Positions 1 through 21,547 of a stretch of DNA of 64,000 nt are shown in pieces (the stretch's first letter is position 1; the number at the start of each line of letters is the position of its first letter). The notes below the pieces were generated by a model. That model was not told where the DNA came from, did not search any database, and was given only the letters and a program-made list of their open reading frames with translations. The stretch is from Ecdyonurus torrentis (taxonomy: Eukaryota; Arthropoda; Insecta; Ephemeroptera; Heptageniidae), in contig OX439129.1 of assembly GCA_949318235.1 (NCBI GenBank), forward strand, positions 34,750,027-34,814,026. The letters run 5' to 3'. Position numbers and translations under genes: made by a program.

Positions 1-76
1 CTGCTGTGTATTATCGTAAAACATTTTAAGAACATGAATAAAAAAACAAAAAGAGCTCATTAAAATATCAAATTTC

Positions 77-190
77 TTAAACCACTGGTATAGTGTAAAG
101 AGGCGCCTCTTTCATAAAGACGATTCGAGTCGGACGTTGCCGCTGTCTGGAGATGCTAAGAATAGCATGAGGAAGAAATAAATCTCATTA
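77..190 (+). repeat. Possible tRNA-derived SINE head
   Basis: TGGTATAGTGT (from about 86) resembles a polymerase III A box, and GATTCGAGTC (from about 121-131) a B box; their starts are about 46 bp apart, close to tRNA spacing. Between them CTTTCATAAAG could be an anticodon stem-loop with CAT. The arms do not form a full cloverleaf, so this is not a working tRNA. A body follows without a clear A-tail. Confidence 0.35.
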
Positions 191-1639
191 CCACGAAGAT
201 AAATGTAGTAATTTGCATTTTAAATTCCTTTCCATATGATCTTTATGATAGAGTTCAATCCAATCAAACGTTTTGGATTAGTCTTATCAGAAAACTATAT
301 AATATATGTAAAAAAAAAAAGCAGAAAATTTATTTTATTTCTTTTTATTCTGGCTCACTTCCATGTCCAGCCTATGCCAAATGACAAGCTACATTATATG
401 TGAGAGCAGCGGATACAGACTTTTTTGACAGGTATAATACTTATTTCTCGCACCACCAAAATCTGCGCCAAATTACACATTTTATAAATAAACCTATTTT
501 AACACTTGCTTGTCTAATTCGACAAGTTTTATTTTTAAGACAGAACAAGTATGGTGAAAATTTATTGAATTTTCCATACTTCCTCTAAGATAATTAATTT
601 TATCATGCCTTTTTAAGAAAGAAGTGGGGTAAAAAATGAAAATTGTATGACGTCATAAAATTTTGTGAATAATGAATTAGATATCGTAACAATTCTACGA
701 GTGTTTAAATGATATAAAAAAAAAATGGTGCCATATTAATTATTATTAAACTTGATTATCTGTTACAAAAGGCAAATTTGCCTTTTTTATATAATGCAAA
801 ACGTGTGCGCGCGGAAGCGGCGTTACTATAAACACAACGGCTGAGATAACACAAACGCTAAAATGTCAACACAATGCAGACATGACATAGTGTGGAGTCA
901 GTGACACCCATCACACATACCACCATCATCATATATATACACCACATGGATTTATACAAACATAATATCACGTCATATATCATTACTCAAATGTATATAC
1001 CTTTACATCACACCATCTCTGCATATAATTAACATTTTAGTTTAGTACTCAGCGAGCGCGTCAAATTAATCAATAAATCTTTCTATATAATCACAAGGAA
1101 AATATATAGAATTTAAAATTATAATAAAACATTTTTATAAATAAAATGATAATAATATATTAATTGAAATTTTTGAACCATTATATTAATATTTAGATTA
1201 TAAGGTAAATAAAAAATGTACATAAATTTAAATGAGAAGAGCTGTAAAATTTACCTTTATTTTTAATTATATTTGTTTTATATTATTGTATAATATTTAT
1301 TTATTTTTATATTATTATATCAGCAGGAATGTTTGTGCATGACAAATTATAATATGATGAGAAATGTTTTTCAATTTTACAGCAAGAATTGAAAGAATGT
1401 TTTATAAGATTCTATTACATTATATATAATATACCTGATACCCTTCATATCTTTTAGATGACATTTAATATGTAAATGAGCAGTGTATACTTCAAAAGCT
1501 TCCAAAATCTAGATGGTTTTTTTACTCTTTCACTTTAAATCTTATGTTGAATTATTGATATTTTGCCAAGTTATTCACCTATATATTAAATCAATAAATT
1601 TGCCTTTGTTTTTTTTAAAGTTCAATTCTCTATTTGCAT

Positions 1640-1667
1640 GTTTTTTTTTTTTTTTTTTTTTTTTTTT
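1640..1667 (+). repeat. Poly(T) tract
   Basis: About 28 T. It lies 110 bp upstream of the cassette-exon acceptor. Confidence 0.9.
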
Positions 1668-1776
1668 TGCATTATTCTGCAAGAAATTTATTCGCTTCTT
1701 TATTTTATCTGCACTTTGTTTTATTACTGCTTGCTTTTATGTTATGATATTGAGAAAGCAATTGCTTTATTTACAG

Positions 1777-12707
<10,931 letters not shown>

Positions 12708-14536
12708 TCAACGTGATTGTAAACAAAAAGAAAAAAAAGAAAAAGAAGGAAAGAAAAAAAAAAAAAAAAAAAAAAGCCAAGGCAAAGGCAGCTCTGCAAA
12801 TCAATAAAAGTGAAGAGACTAATATGTGAATATTAATTAGAGTTTGCTTGCTCATAGACACTTTACCAATAAAAGTGATTAATAAAACCTGCATCTCAAT
12901 TTTGTTCACTAGACAATTTTTTAACTCAAAAAAAAAAAAAAAAAAAAAAAAAAATGAAACAAAAACTTCAAAAGTTTCCAGACGTGAAAATGATTATTGT
13001 TTACTTAAAATAAAAACTGTGCAGTTTTTGTGCAACCATGTGTTCTTTAAATAATAAGTTTATTTGTGAAATGTGAACATTTAGGTACAAAAAAAAAATA
13101 GAGTTATACATTTTGGTGGTAATAGTTTTAAAATCTGCTCTCGATCATTAATATAGTAAAAAAAAATTATTAAAAAAAATGCAATAGAAACAAGTTGTGG
13201 TTGTAGTGAAGTTTAAAATGATTTTTTTATTCTTTACCACTAAAATATATAATAAAAAAAATGTAACTTTGACTTCGAGTGCTTGTAAATGAAAATATAG
13301 TATCAAATTAATTTCCACTCTACTTTTTTTATCAGGTTAAATATTATATAAGAAAAAAAATCCCTATTTCCCTCTCTAAATACTCAAAAAACTAAGGCAT
13401 TAATCCACTTTTTTATATATTTTTAAAATCACTTATCTTAATACCCCAATATTATACACACCGTTTAAATTGTAGAAAAAAATTGTTTTGGTGAAAATAG
13501 TTATCTAATTTTTTTTTTCTTGTTGCTTTTTATAACTAAAATAAATTAATTTTTATTCCGATTACCAAGAAAATCTTAAATGGTGGTTGAATTTATAACC
13601 CCCCTGGTCCATATCTCAGACTCACGAAATAATAATAATAATAATAATAAATGTTTGTTTGATTAATTAATAACACTATCTTTTTGTTAAAAAAAAGTAA
13701 TTAAAAAGTTTATTATACACTGTACTGTTAATAATTATTTTGTAAATAGTAATAACATTGGACAATAAAAAAACAAACACTAAAACAGTGATAATTTATT
13801 TAATACAATTTTGTTTGTTTTGTTTTGTTGAAATATAATCCGAACCTCCAAATATTTAATATTTTATCTGGATAATTATGTGTGAGATTGATCAAGAAAA
13901 CTTCAAATAAAATTTTATTTTCAACATTTTATTTCTGTTTTAAAACAGATAAATACATTCATTTCTTTGTGTTAATTACAACAATCTCTATTATTTTGTT
14001 CTAGAGGAAAAAATGTCCTTCATAGATGCAAATTTAAGGGTCACAGAGATATTTGAGCTTTCTAGTTTAAAAATTGCATTTTTCACAACACGATAATATA
14101 TCTCACAATTTTTTTTTCTTCTTTTAACCATAATTTTTTTTAATTTTTAGATCTTTTAATTGGATCTATAGTTTAAAATTTTTATAATTTATAACAGCTA
14201 CAGAAAAATTAGACTTTTTTATATTAGTTAAAATTGTTTTAAAACTGTAAGCACGTTTTTAAATATTACTTTAAGCATAATACATACAACATTTTTTTTA
14301 TTAAGTAGAAATGAAAATATTAAATTCTATGATATTATGTATAATATGTTAAATATATATCAGTAAATTTCTAATTCTAAAAAAAAAATTCATATTACAA
14401 TAAAAGTTGTAAGATGAAAGAAGAGAATAAAATTTGTATCACAAAAATTTTCATAGTCCACAGTGGGGCTAACTTTGATGTGTATTTGTAAAACAACAAC
14501 AGAGTAATTGAAGAAGAAGTATGAGTATGAAGGTTG
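12708..14536. other. Tail-to-tail spacer between integrin and SH3BP5-like genes
   Basis: AT-rich 3' UTR and spacer sequence with A-tracts (12,756-12,776; 12,928-12,954), an (AAT)n run (about 13,627-13,650) and many T/A homopolymers. No coding exon seen. Confidence 0.7.
12803..12808 (+). promoter_or_regulatory. Polyadenylation signal of the integrin gene
   Basis: AATAAA about 95 bp after the integrin stop codon, with more AATAAA copies near 12,869 and 12,880. The implied 3' UTR is short and includes an A/G-rich tract (12,720-12,778). Which site is used cannot be seen. Confidence 0.45.
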
Positions 14537-14605
14537 TTATTCTCCCTCAACTGCGCGTTCTTTGAGTTTGAGCGTAGAATCTGACGGCAGCTCAAGTTGA
14601 TCCAG
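14537..14605 (-). CDS. Predicted terminal exon of SH3BP5-like gene
   Basis: Minus-strand acceptor ...tgatacag followed in phase 0 by LDQLELPSDSTLKLKERAVE, then GE and TAA at 14539-14537. The preceding exon ends GAC-AAG with a strong donor gtacgt (phase 0), so the join reads SISDK-LDQLEL. This is a prediction: if the donor is not used, translation would run on 11 codons to a stop at 16,105-16,107. An additional small exon in between is also possible. Confidence 0.5.
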   Translation of the reverse strand: MDQLELPSDSTLKLKERAVEGE

Positions 14606-16912
14606 CTGTATCAATATCAAAATATAAATTTTTACATCAAAGGATAGAAGAAATCAGCAAAAGCATCACCATAGTGAAGAGATCACCATAGTGAAGAGAT
14701 CACCATAGTGAAGAGATGTCATTGAGTTTAGTGAAAATCTTGCTAGTACAGAGGTGGTAAACACATTGGGCACAGCACGTCAAGAGAAACAGTGCATGTG
14801 TGTGTATAGTGTTGTTCGTAAACCCTGTTTTCTTGCACCAAAAAATGCGCATTCCATTTGAATAACCAATGTTGATTGTCATTTTAGGAGCAGAGAACAG
14901 GGTTTACGAACAGCATTATTGTGTGCCTTTGTCAGGATTTTTCTTTTTAGACGTCAGAGATAAATTATGAATGATCTATGAAAGAAAATTGGATTAAAAG
15001 CTACAAAACCAATCTCAATACTAGCAAGATTGTCACCAAAGTTAGATCTTCACTACGGCAAGGTCCTTGCTAGTTTTCTTTATCTTTTCCTTCTTATTTT
15101 TTTATTATTACAGTACAAACTCGATTTTATGAAGTCGCAAGGGACCCAAAAAAAATTACCACTTCATAAAATCAAATTTCATAAAATCGAGGTTATTAAC
15201 ATGTACCGGTAGCTCTATGGCTGGGACTTCATAAAATCAAGTTTTTACTGTTTTTATAAATATATATATAATAGGTGTAATATAGGCCTATTGTTGTTGT
15301 TTTCTTATTTTCTTCATTATATAAAAGTACCTTTGAGTATTACATTTACAAGGCAGTATTAAATGTGATGTATAAACATAAATGGCTTTAACTTAGTGAA
15401 GAGAGTCCCGTAATTTGGTAAAAATCTTGCAAAGCACAGAGATTAAACTTTGACACTAAACTCCAAGAGAAAATGGAGTGTCTGTGCCTTTGTGTACCCG
15501 AGTACTTACTTACTCAATTACAGAGTTCAATAGTTTCTCTAAGTGAGTATGAAGAGGACTGGCGAAGGCACGGACACATTATGTTTTCTCTTGTTGTTTT
15601 ATGCCAAAAGCTATCCATTATGTGATATCTTTGTGCTAACAAGATTTTCACCACTTACTGGCTTCTTCTATCCTTTTCTTTCAAATTTATCATACCTAAC
15701 TGTGATGGTTTATTTTCTTTAATATCCATTACCAGTATAAACAGATACTAGCAGAATATAATTGAAGCCTAAATAAAAAAGGAACCCACTTCAAAATAAA
15801 CTCAGTCCTCAGCTATGAAATGACACTTTATCTTTTGTATTATCGTTAATGGCATAGCAATAGTTTTAATGATGCAACGCTTCTAAAATTAGCCATATCC
15901 ATAGTTACAACAACAGTAATCGATAGGTTAAATCTGGGAGGTATATACTGTATATCGCTAAAACTTTTGAAATGCTATAGCAAAGAAAATAGCTTAATTT
16001 GTAAGCTATGAATTTCATACAATTTAAAGAGAGTATCTTTTTTTTTTTCCCCTCCCCCCTTTGGAATATGTTTGATACTCCCAAACAATAGCTCAGCCTT
16101 AATCTTAAGCACTGGGAGAGAGTGTGGTTTGACGTACCTTGTCAGAGATGGAGAGTTGTTCAGTATCTTGAGTCAGTTGTGTGATAGTTGAGTGATTACT
16201 TGGGGACTCTGGTTCAAGCTCAGTGCTTAGCTCTGCCCCCACACCAGGTTCACGAGGTCCTTTGGCTCGTCTGCAGTGAATCTCATCAGAAATGGCCTCA
16301 AGTCGATGTAAAGCATCTGCATATTCTTGCTTTGCCCTGGCTACCTCAGCTTGCAGTCTCTCCACCAGCTGCTTCTGGTCACTCAATGAACGTTCACTTG
16401 CCTCCTTCTCAGCAAAATAAGGTTGAGATCGCGCGATGGAACGTCTTTGTTGAGACTCCAGTAATTGTACCTGTAAAAAAATATGACAGCACAATTAGAG
16501 ACATCTTAAAATAAACAAAAATTTGATGAATATTCACTGAAACTTGAAAACTCAACGAGCGTTAAGATCTTAAAAATAATAAATAAAACTTAGCTGTGAT
16601 ATATAACAAGTTAAAATTTTAAAAATTATTGAGAGCTTACTTTCTTCTCTGCTTGACAGAAGAGTGCTGCCTTAAGCTTGTGATTTTGCTCACTGGCCGC
16701 CTTCTGTGTTTCTGCTTCCATCACCTGAAAAACAAAACACCACAAATTAAAATTTACTTATGCACCTAATGAAATGACCAGGAAACCAAGCCTCACACTA
16801 TAGCAATTGAACCCATGTTTGTTTGTTTTTAATAATTTAGTAATCCAAGAGCTGAATACATAAAATACCCTTTATATATTTTAAAAATATGAAGTTTAAG
16901 TACTGTACATTG

Positions 16913-16945
<33 letters not shown>

Positions 16946-19797
16946 CACTATACTTCCATTCTCCTTGCAATCAAGATGCACTGTATGCACTTGTTGAAGG
17001 TTATTTTATGGAATTGTCAATTTCCTCAGAATGTTCTAGCATTCGAGTACGGGGGAGATAGGAGGTAGGATTAAGGGTTGAAGGGAAGGTTTGGCGGCTG
17101 TGGCCTAATGGGAACTGTCTCGGTATTTACCTACCCGTCCAAGGGAACCAAAGAAACCTTGGAGAAGACAGCCGATACTGGTCAGTTACCTGAACAGTAT
17201 CTCCCGAATGCTCCAAAGTGCGGGCAGTCAGCGTATATGCCACCACTTCTCAGGATAAGCCACGCCCTCCCCAGGTGGGAAGCGAACCGTGGATCTCCCG
17301 AGCAGTAGGCAGCAACGCTAACCACTACACCTTGGGCTCGTGTAGTAAGACTAGAATTTGATATTGTAAAAAAATGGCAAGGGAATAGAAAAGGGGTTAA
17401 AAAAATAATTGGGACATTATTTCAATAAAAATAAAATAAGGATGAAGTAAAAATTGGTACTGCATAAAGAAGCAAAGTTATTTTTAATATTGATATTAAA
17501 ATTCTTGCACATAAAAGAAATAGGGTTGTATGTACATTCCTCCCAAATAAATCTGATAAAAGTGTTAAATCTCTCCAAATGTTAAATATATGGGGAAACT
17601 TTAACGCAAGCGGTCAGATTTATTTGGGAGTAGTGTACATGGTCATAATTACCTTCATGGTGGCATGGTTGAGCATATCCTGCCATGCACTGTCAAATGT
17701 CCAATCTGCTTGCTTACTGATAAATCTTTGTTCTGCGAGAGCCACTGTTTCTTTGGCTGCTCGGTGAATCTCTGGATTAATAAAACAAACAAGAATTAGG
17801 ATTTTATTTTTTCTTCTAGGTGTCATCTATTATTTGCTGAGACAATGGACAGTGTATAGTACAATGTATAGTAAGGTGGAGCGCCTTTGTCTCCACATTT
17901 TTCACTCACTAATTACAGCTCTGGCCAAAAGTTTGAGAACAGTTTGTATAGACAACCCGCAACCACACTATGTTATCTTTATGGGAAAACGCTGCAGCCG
18001 CCGCTGCCCTGTTCTTAAACTTTTGGTTAGAGCTGTACCTATACTTCTCGGAATAGGACATTCATAACGATCTTACAATAAATAGTGAGTGAAAAATGGG
18101 ATGGCATAGGGCCAATGTCACCCCACCTCATGGTAGTATGTACTGTATAGTAAAATTGATGCCTCTTAACAAATTATTGTTGTCTCATGAATGGAGATTA
18201 TGGGTGAGGTGCGGGGGAAAAGCTAAGGGTCCCCTAATTTCTTTCTTTTTTATTTATTTATTTTTTTTTTTTGCCACTATACTTCCATTCTCCTTACAAT
18301 CAAGATGCACTGAATGCACTTGTTGAAGGTTATTTATGGAATTGTCAATTTCCTCAGAATGCTATAGCATTCGAGTACGGGGGAGAGAGGAGGTAGGATG
18401 AAGGGTTGAAGGGAAGGTTTGGCGGCTGTGGCCTAATGGGAACTGTCTCGGTATTTACCTACCCGTCCAAGGGAACCATAGAAACCTTGGAGAAGACAGC
18501 CGATACTGGTCAGTTACCTGAACAGTATCTCCCGAATGCTCCAAAGCGCGTGCAGTCAGCGTAAATGCCACCACTTCTCAGGATAAGCCACGCCCTCCCC
18601 AGGTGGGAAGCGAACCGTGGATCTCCCGAGCAGTAGGCAGCAACGCTAACCACTACACCTTGGGCTCGGTTTCTAATCCTTTAGCATTGCTGATCTAAAT
18701 TTTTCAGAAGACTACTGCACTGAGGCCAGAAATATTTAAATGGGGGACTTTTACTTGTTTTAGGCTAACAGAAAAAAAATAAAAAATAAAAATAACAATG
18801 AAATTAATTTTCCATCACTGCGATAACCTTCATTGCAGTTTTTAAAAATCAATGTCTTACCACTTGTTCGTTGAAATTGCAGAGCTGCTGTTTGGCACTC
18901 GCGCTGAGCAGCCCTCGCTTCTGCCACTGCTTCATGATATGGTCTGGCACGTCCTATGCATGCCCCAAGTTTCTTAGACAGTTCCTTAAGACGTTCTGTT
19001 GACTCTGTCAGCAACCTTCTGAAGTAAGCATTGGCATTCTGAAAATGGAAAACAAATAAATTACGTTATTTATATGGTATTTTTAATGCCATTAGGTTGA
19101 AAATTTTGAAATCTAATAATATCAATAATAATAATGTACGGTATATCTTACGCATCACACGAATAAGATAAAATATTTTACTACTCAAATCCAGCGCGAG
19201 TTTTTGAATGGTAAAAAATATTATCACAATCATGTGTATTACATATAAATATATATGATACATACATAATGATGTTAGTGATAGAGGTCATCATATACTT
19301 TTACACACCGTAATGATTTTACACATTAACATCAATTATTTTCCTTGCATTTTAAGTAAAAATTGAGGGGAAAAAATCAAGATAAAATTATTATACTAAA
19401 ATAAAATTAAATAAATATTCTGGTTCAATGACCTACCTCGAGGTCCATCTCAAGCTTGTTGATGACATCTGTTTTGCTGTTGAGATTTTCCAACTCGATC
19501 TGCAAATAAATAATATCTGTACGTTATTACATGCATACATTTAAAAATATCCACCAATATTTTTTTTTTTTATAAAGAAGCTAAACGAAAGAAAATCCTT
19601 GGCTTCGGGTCACATATTTTTTATACGCTCTAGCAATTTTCAAGGATGAAGATGCCCACACCTATGTATGTATGTATGATGAATAATTTGCTTCCTTGTT
19701 TCTCAATGTTGAAAAATCAATGGATTAAAATTGAAAAATTTACCTGAATTCGAGGGTCCAAATCTGTGTCATCGTTGTCATCGCTGCTGATATTCAT
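14537..19797 (-). CDS. SH3BP5-like (pcs): SH3 domain-binding protein 5 family (SH3BP5 / parcas), RAB11 GEF
   Basis: Minus-strand gene. Exons in transcript order: 19797-19744 (ATG), 19499-19437, 19038-18861, 17771-17653, 16724-16641, 16470-16138, 14605-14537 (predicted last). Phases match at every junction; the product is about 299 residues. The start MNISSDDNDDTDLDPRIQ continues into IELENLNSKTDVINKLE, the family's DPRIQ-ELE-LN-[ST]-D-IN signature. Long coiled coils follow with QDMLNHAT, VMEAETQKAASEQ and LEAISDEIHCRR, all diagnostic of SH3BP5. Human SH3BP5 and worm REI-1 are known GEFs for RAB11; Drosophila parcas acts with BTK29A. The length is short because the Ser-rich C-terminal tail of vertebrate proteins (about 455 residues) is mostly absent. 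The gene is tail-to-tail with the integrin and head-to-head with CENP-S; two introns contain SINEs. Confidence 0.92.
14665..14715. repeat. Three perfect 17-bp tandem repeats
   Basis: ATCACCATAGTGAAGAG three times without mismatch, next to the left end of a palindromic element. Confidence 0.95.
14730..15036. mobile_element. Palindromic element A
   Basis: Outer arms 14730-14748 (GTGAAAATCTTGCTAGTA) and 15018-15036 are near-perfect reverse complements. An inner pair, about 14,811-14,833 and 14,892-14,914 (TGTTCGTAAACCCTGTTTTC), is also inverted. No coding capacity; lies in an SH3BP5 intron. Confidence 0.65.
15111..15250. mobile_element. 140-bp pogo/Tigger-like terminal inverted repeat element
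   Basis: Left end CAGTACAAACTCGATTTTAT and right end (reverse complement CAGTAAAAACTTGATTTTAT) agree over about 26 bp with two mismatches. The CAGTA-AAACTCG ends resemble pogo/Tigger non-autonomous elements. Internal copies of TTCATAAAATC also occur. A left TA is present (15109-15110); the right TA is not intact. Confidence 0.7.
15418..15653. mobile_element. Palindromic element B, related to element A
   Basis: Left GGTAAAAATCTTGCAAAGCACAG (from about 15,418) is mirrored by TGTGCTAACAAGATTTTCACC (to about 15,653). Inner GTGTCTGTGCCTTTG and its inverted partner at about 15,564-15,580 continue the fold. The end shares AAAATCTTGC and the CAAGAGAAA block with element A. Confidence 0.6.
16915..17340 (-). 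mobile_element. tRNA-derived SINE, copy 1
   Basis: Minus-strand element of about 397 bp plus a tail of about 29 A (16915-16943 read as T). The head starts CGAGCCCAAGGTGTAGTGG and has an A-box-like segment around 17,322-17,333 and B box GGTTCGCTTCC near 17,277-17,288, about 45 bp apart as in tRNAs. Nearly identical to the copy at 18,260-18,668. Same strand as the host SH3BP5 gene, inside its intron 16725-17652. No clear target-site duplication. Confidence 0.85.
17847..18157. repeat. Outer palindrome that hosts the 120-bp MITE
   Basis: Sequence left of the MITE (ACATTTTTCACTCACTA, about 17,895-17,911; GTATAGTAAGGTGG, about 17,865-17,878) is repeated inverted on the right (TAGTGAGTGAAAAATGG, about 18,083-18,099; CCACCTCATGGTAGTATG, about 18,123-18,140). 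This suggests an older palindromic element interrupted by the MITE. Confidence 0.5.
17916..18035. mobile_element. 120-bp TA-flanked MITE (Tc1/mariner-like ends)
   Basis: Left end CAGCTCTGGCCAAAAGTTTG and right end (reverse complement CAGCTCTAACCAAAAGTTTA) match over about 27 bp. TA occurs directly outside both ends (17914-17915, 18036-18037), the target duplication of Tc1/mariner transposons. The interior includes GCAGCCGCCGCTGCC. A half copy is at 9602-9663. Confidence 0.8.
18260..18668 (-). mobile_element. tRNA-derived SINE, copy 2
   Basis: Second copy of the SINE at 16,915-17,340; about 396 bp plus a 13-bp tail, with roughly a dozen differences by eye. Same minus orientation, in SH3BP5 intron 17772-18860. 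Low divergence implies recent activity or a local duplication. Confidence 0.85.
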
Positions 19798-20189
19798 TAT
19801 ATTCTAACATTTACTTATTTGTGGCACAATTTTAAAGCAGATTTTCTAATTTTAATTATTATAATTTCTTAGCAACACACAACAACAGCATCATCGTTAT
19901 TTATATTAATTTTGTCGTTTTTTTTTTTTTTTTAACACTATTTTTTCAGCGAAAGTGAAATGGTACGACATCTATTGGCTAAATAAAAATAAACTTTGAA
20001 TTTTTCCTCTTGTGCAGGAGCGCCATTGTGGTGAAAAATATAATCTTCAGTGTAATGGAATAAAAAGCGCCAAACGTCACACTTGTTTTTGTTTACATTT
20101 CTCAGCTGTTGACATTAAACATTTTTTTCTTTTGTGGAATGCAAGTGTACTAAACCGTCAGATATTGATGCATTTATAATTTATTTATC
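19798..20189. promoter_or_regulatory. Divergent promoter between SH3BP5-like and CENP-S genes
   Basis: 392 bp separate the two start codons, so both 5' UTRs and promoters must lie here. GCGCCAAA at 20067-20074 is an exact E2F-type site (TTTGGCGC on the minus strand), followed at once by CGTCAC, a CRE half site. AGGAGCGCCATTGT near 20,016-20,029 resembles a YY1 site, and ATTGG near 19,974 is an inverted CCAAT box. No TATA box is obvious at a sensible distance. An E2F site would fit an S-phase histone-fold gene. Site function is inferred. Confidence 0.55.
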
Positions 20190-20991
20190 ATGGAAAATAA
20201 ATTTGAAAGTCTGTCTCATGAACAGGTAACTGTCATATTTCTGTAAATAGCGCACGATCGCACACGATAATAATTTCACCCATGCATGCACACAAGTCAC
20301 ACACTCACTGTTCGTGCAATCAATCCACAATCAAAATGCTCATCATCCAGGCGGTTGAAATGATCGTTTGTATGTAAACACTGTCATGTTTTCATATTTC
20401 ATTATTTATTATCATTTTCTTTTGTATCCTATTTCCAGAAACTCAAGATAGCTGTATTTAATGAAGTACGCAAAATATGTGAAGAAGTAGGAAATTCTAC
20501 AAAATTTACTTTCGAAAGAAAAAGCATGGATCTAATTTCTGAACTAGTTTGGCGAAAATTGAAAGTTTACGGAGAAGATTTAGAAGCATTTTCTAAGTAT
20601 GTATTACCAGAATGCTCATATATTGTATACTTAACTATTTTAATAATTAATATGTTTTATTTTAAATAATTATTACAGACATGCAAAGAGGACAACTGTA
20701 ACCAGTGATGACGTGAAACTTTTGGTTCGAAGGAATGCACAGTTGGTGAGTGTGCATATCTTATAATTAACTAAGTACGCTATTTAACCTAGCTTCGTTA
20801 TATATATATTTACTTTTCTTATACAATTTCAGAAGGAGCACATCAGTAAAATGGCTGGTGAACAGACCGCTGGTAAAAAAGGCAAACAAAAGAAAGATAT
20901 TGCAATAGCTAGTGATTCTACAGACTCTGCATCAGCAGTTAATAGTAGAAATACCTCTCCAGTTAATACAGAGGTGTTTGATATTGAATAG
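20190..20991 (+). CDS. CENPS (MHF1): Centromere protein S (CENP-S / MHF1) histone-fold protein
   Basis: Four exons: 20190-20225, 20439-20596, 20679-20745, 20833-20991 (TAG), all GT-AG with matching phase; 139 residues, against about 138 in human CENP-S. Sequence landmarks: LKIAVFNEVRKICEEVG (helix alpha1), FERKSMDLISELVWRKL (alpha2), GEDLEAFSKHAKRTTVTSDD then VKLLVRRNAQL (loop 2 and alpha3). HAKR-T-T-[IV]-x-[ST]-[ED]-DVKLL-x-RR is the family signature. The basic linker GKKGKQKK and a Ser/Thr-rich tail follow. The protein pairs with CENP-X (MHF2); the complex works in the constitutive centromere network and with FANCM in fork repair. The start ATG is the first in frame and gives MENKFESLSHEQ. 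Only the first exon (12 codons) is short; it is supported by a good donor (cag|gtaact). Confidence 0.93.
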
Positions 20992-21478
20992 TGAGTCAAT
21001 AGTGATGAACAGATGACTTTTTTTTTACGATCAAGTGATATTTTATAATGATAATATGATTTTCATGTAATTTTTTTTATATATTTAACTTTTTTTTACT
21101 ACTTTCTATAATCATATTGTTTATAACGTCTTAATTATTATCCACTGTGCTGCAAAATCAGAAAACTTGTAAATAGTGCACTACTCTATTATGTTTACCT
21201 CCTCCCCTCTATTGCTTTTTTTTCTTTTGGAATATAAACTTAAAATACCAAGTGCAAAACGCTTGACTTCACATAGTAGATGAAAATTGCATTAATGGAA
21301 CTATTGATCCTTTTCGCCGTCTGTTTTACTTTTATTGCTTTTCATTGTCTTCTATACTAGAAATGTCAATTAATACTTTTTTTTCTTGAAAAGAATATTT
21401 TTAATGCTGTGTAAAATATTTTGTAAATTTTATTCTTTCCTATTCATTTTTTCCTTCCTAAATCATTTTTCATATTTT

Positions 21479-21547
21479 AATAAATATAGGAAATTGTATC
21501 ATTAAAATGAAACTATAAATACAATGTTGTAATATCATCACAATAAA
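21479..21547 (+). promoter_or_regulatory. Candidate polyadenylation signals for CENP-S
   Basis: AATAAA at 21479-21484 and again at 21542-21547, about 490-560 bp after the stop codon, in otherwise non-coding AT-rich sequence. The 3' UTR would then be roughly 0.5 kb. Confidence 0.4.

Larger units (their letters stand above)
1..1776. other. Non-coding AT-rich sequence, integrin intron
   Basis: No integrin exon recognised; presumably an intron, since the exon at 1777 starts mid-codon. Contents: a tRNA-like SINE head (about 77-190), a perfect CRE palindrome TGACGTCA (648-655), an inverted repeat around GGCAAATTTGCC (about 771-782), a GC-richer patch (about 800-910), and a T-tract of about 28 (1640-1667). 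Confidence 0.6.

Noticed and set aside
84..150. Possible functional tRNA gene
   Set aside because: A and B boxes are recognisable but acceptor, D and T arms do not pair properly; kept only as a SINE-like head.
16188..16514. Plus-strand open frame of 108 codons opposite the SH3BP5 exon
   Set aside because: It is the antisense shadow of the conserved minus-strand coiled-coil exon.
17078..17308. Open frame of 76 codons with higher GC
   Set aside because: It lies inside SINE copy 1, antisense to its tRNA head; the second copy has the same sequence with changes. Not a gene.
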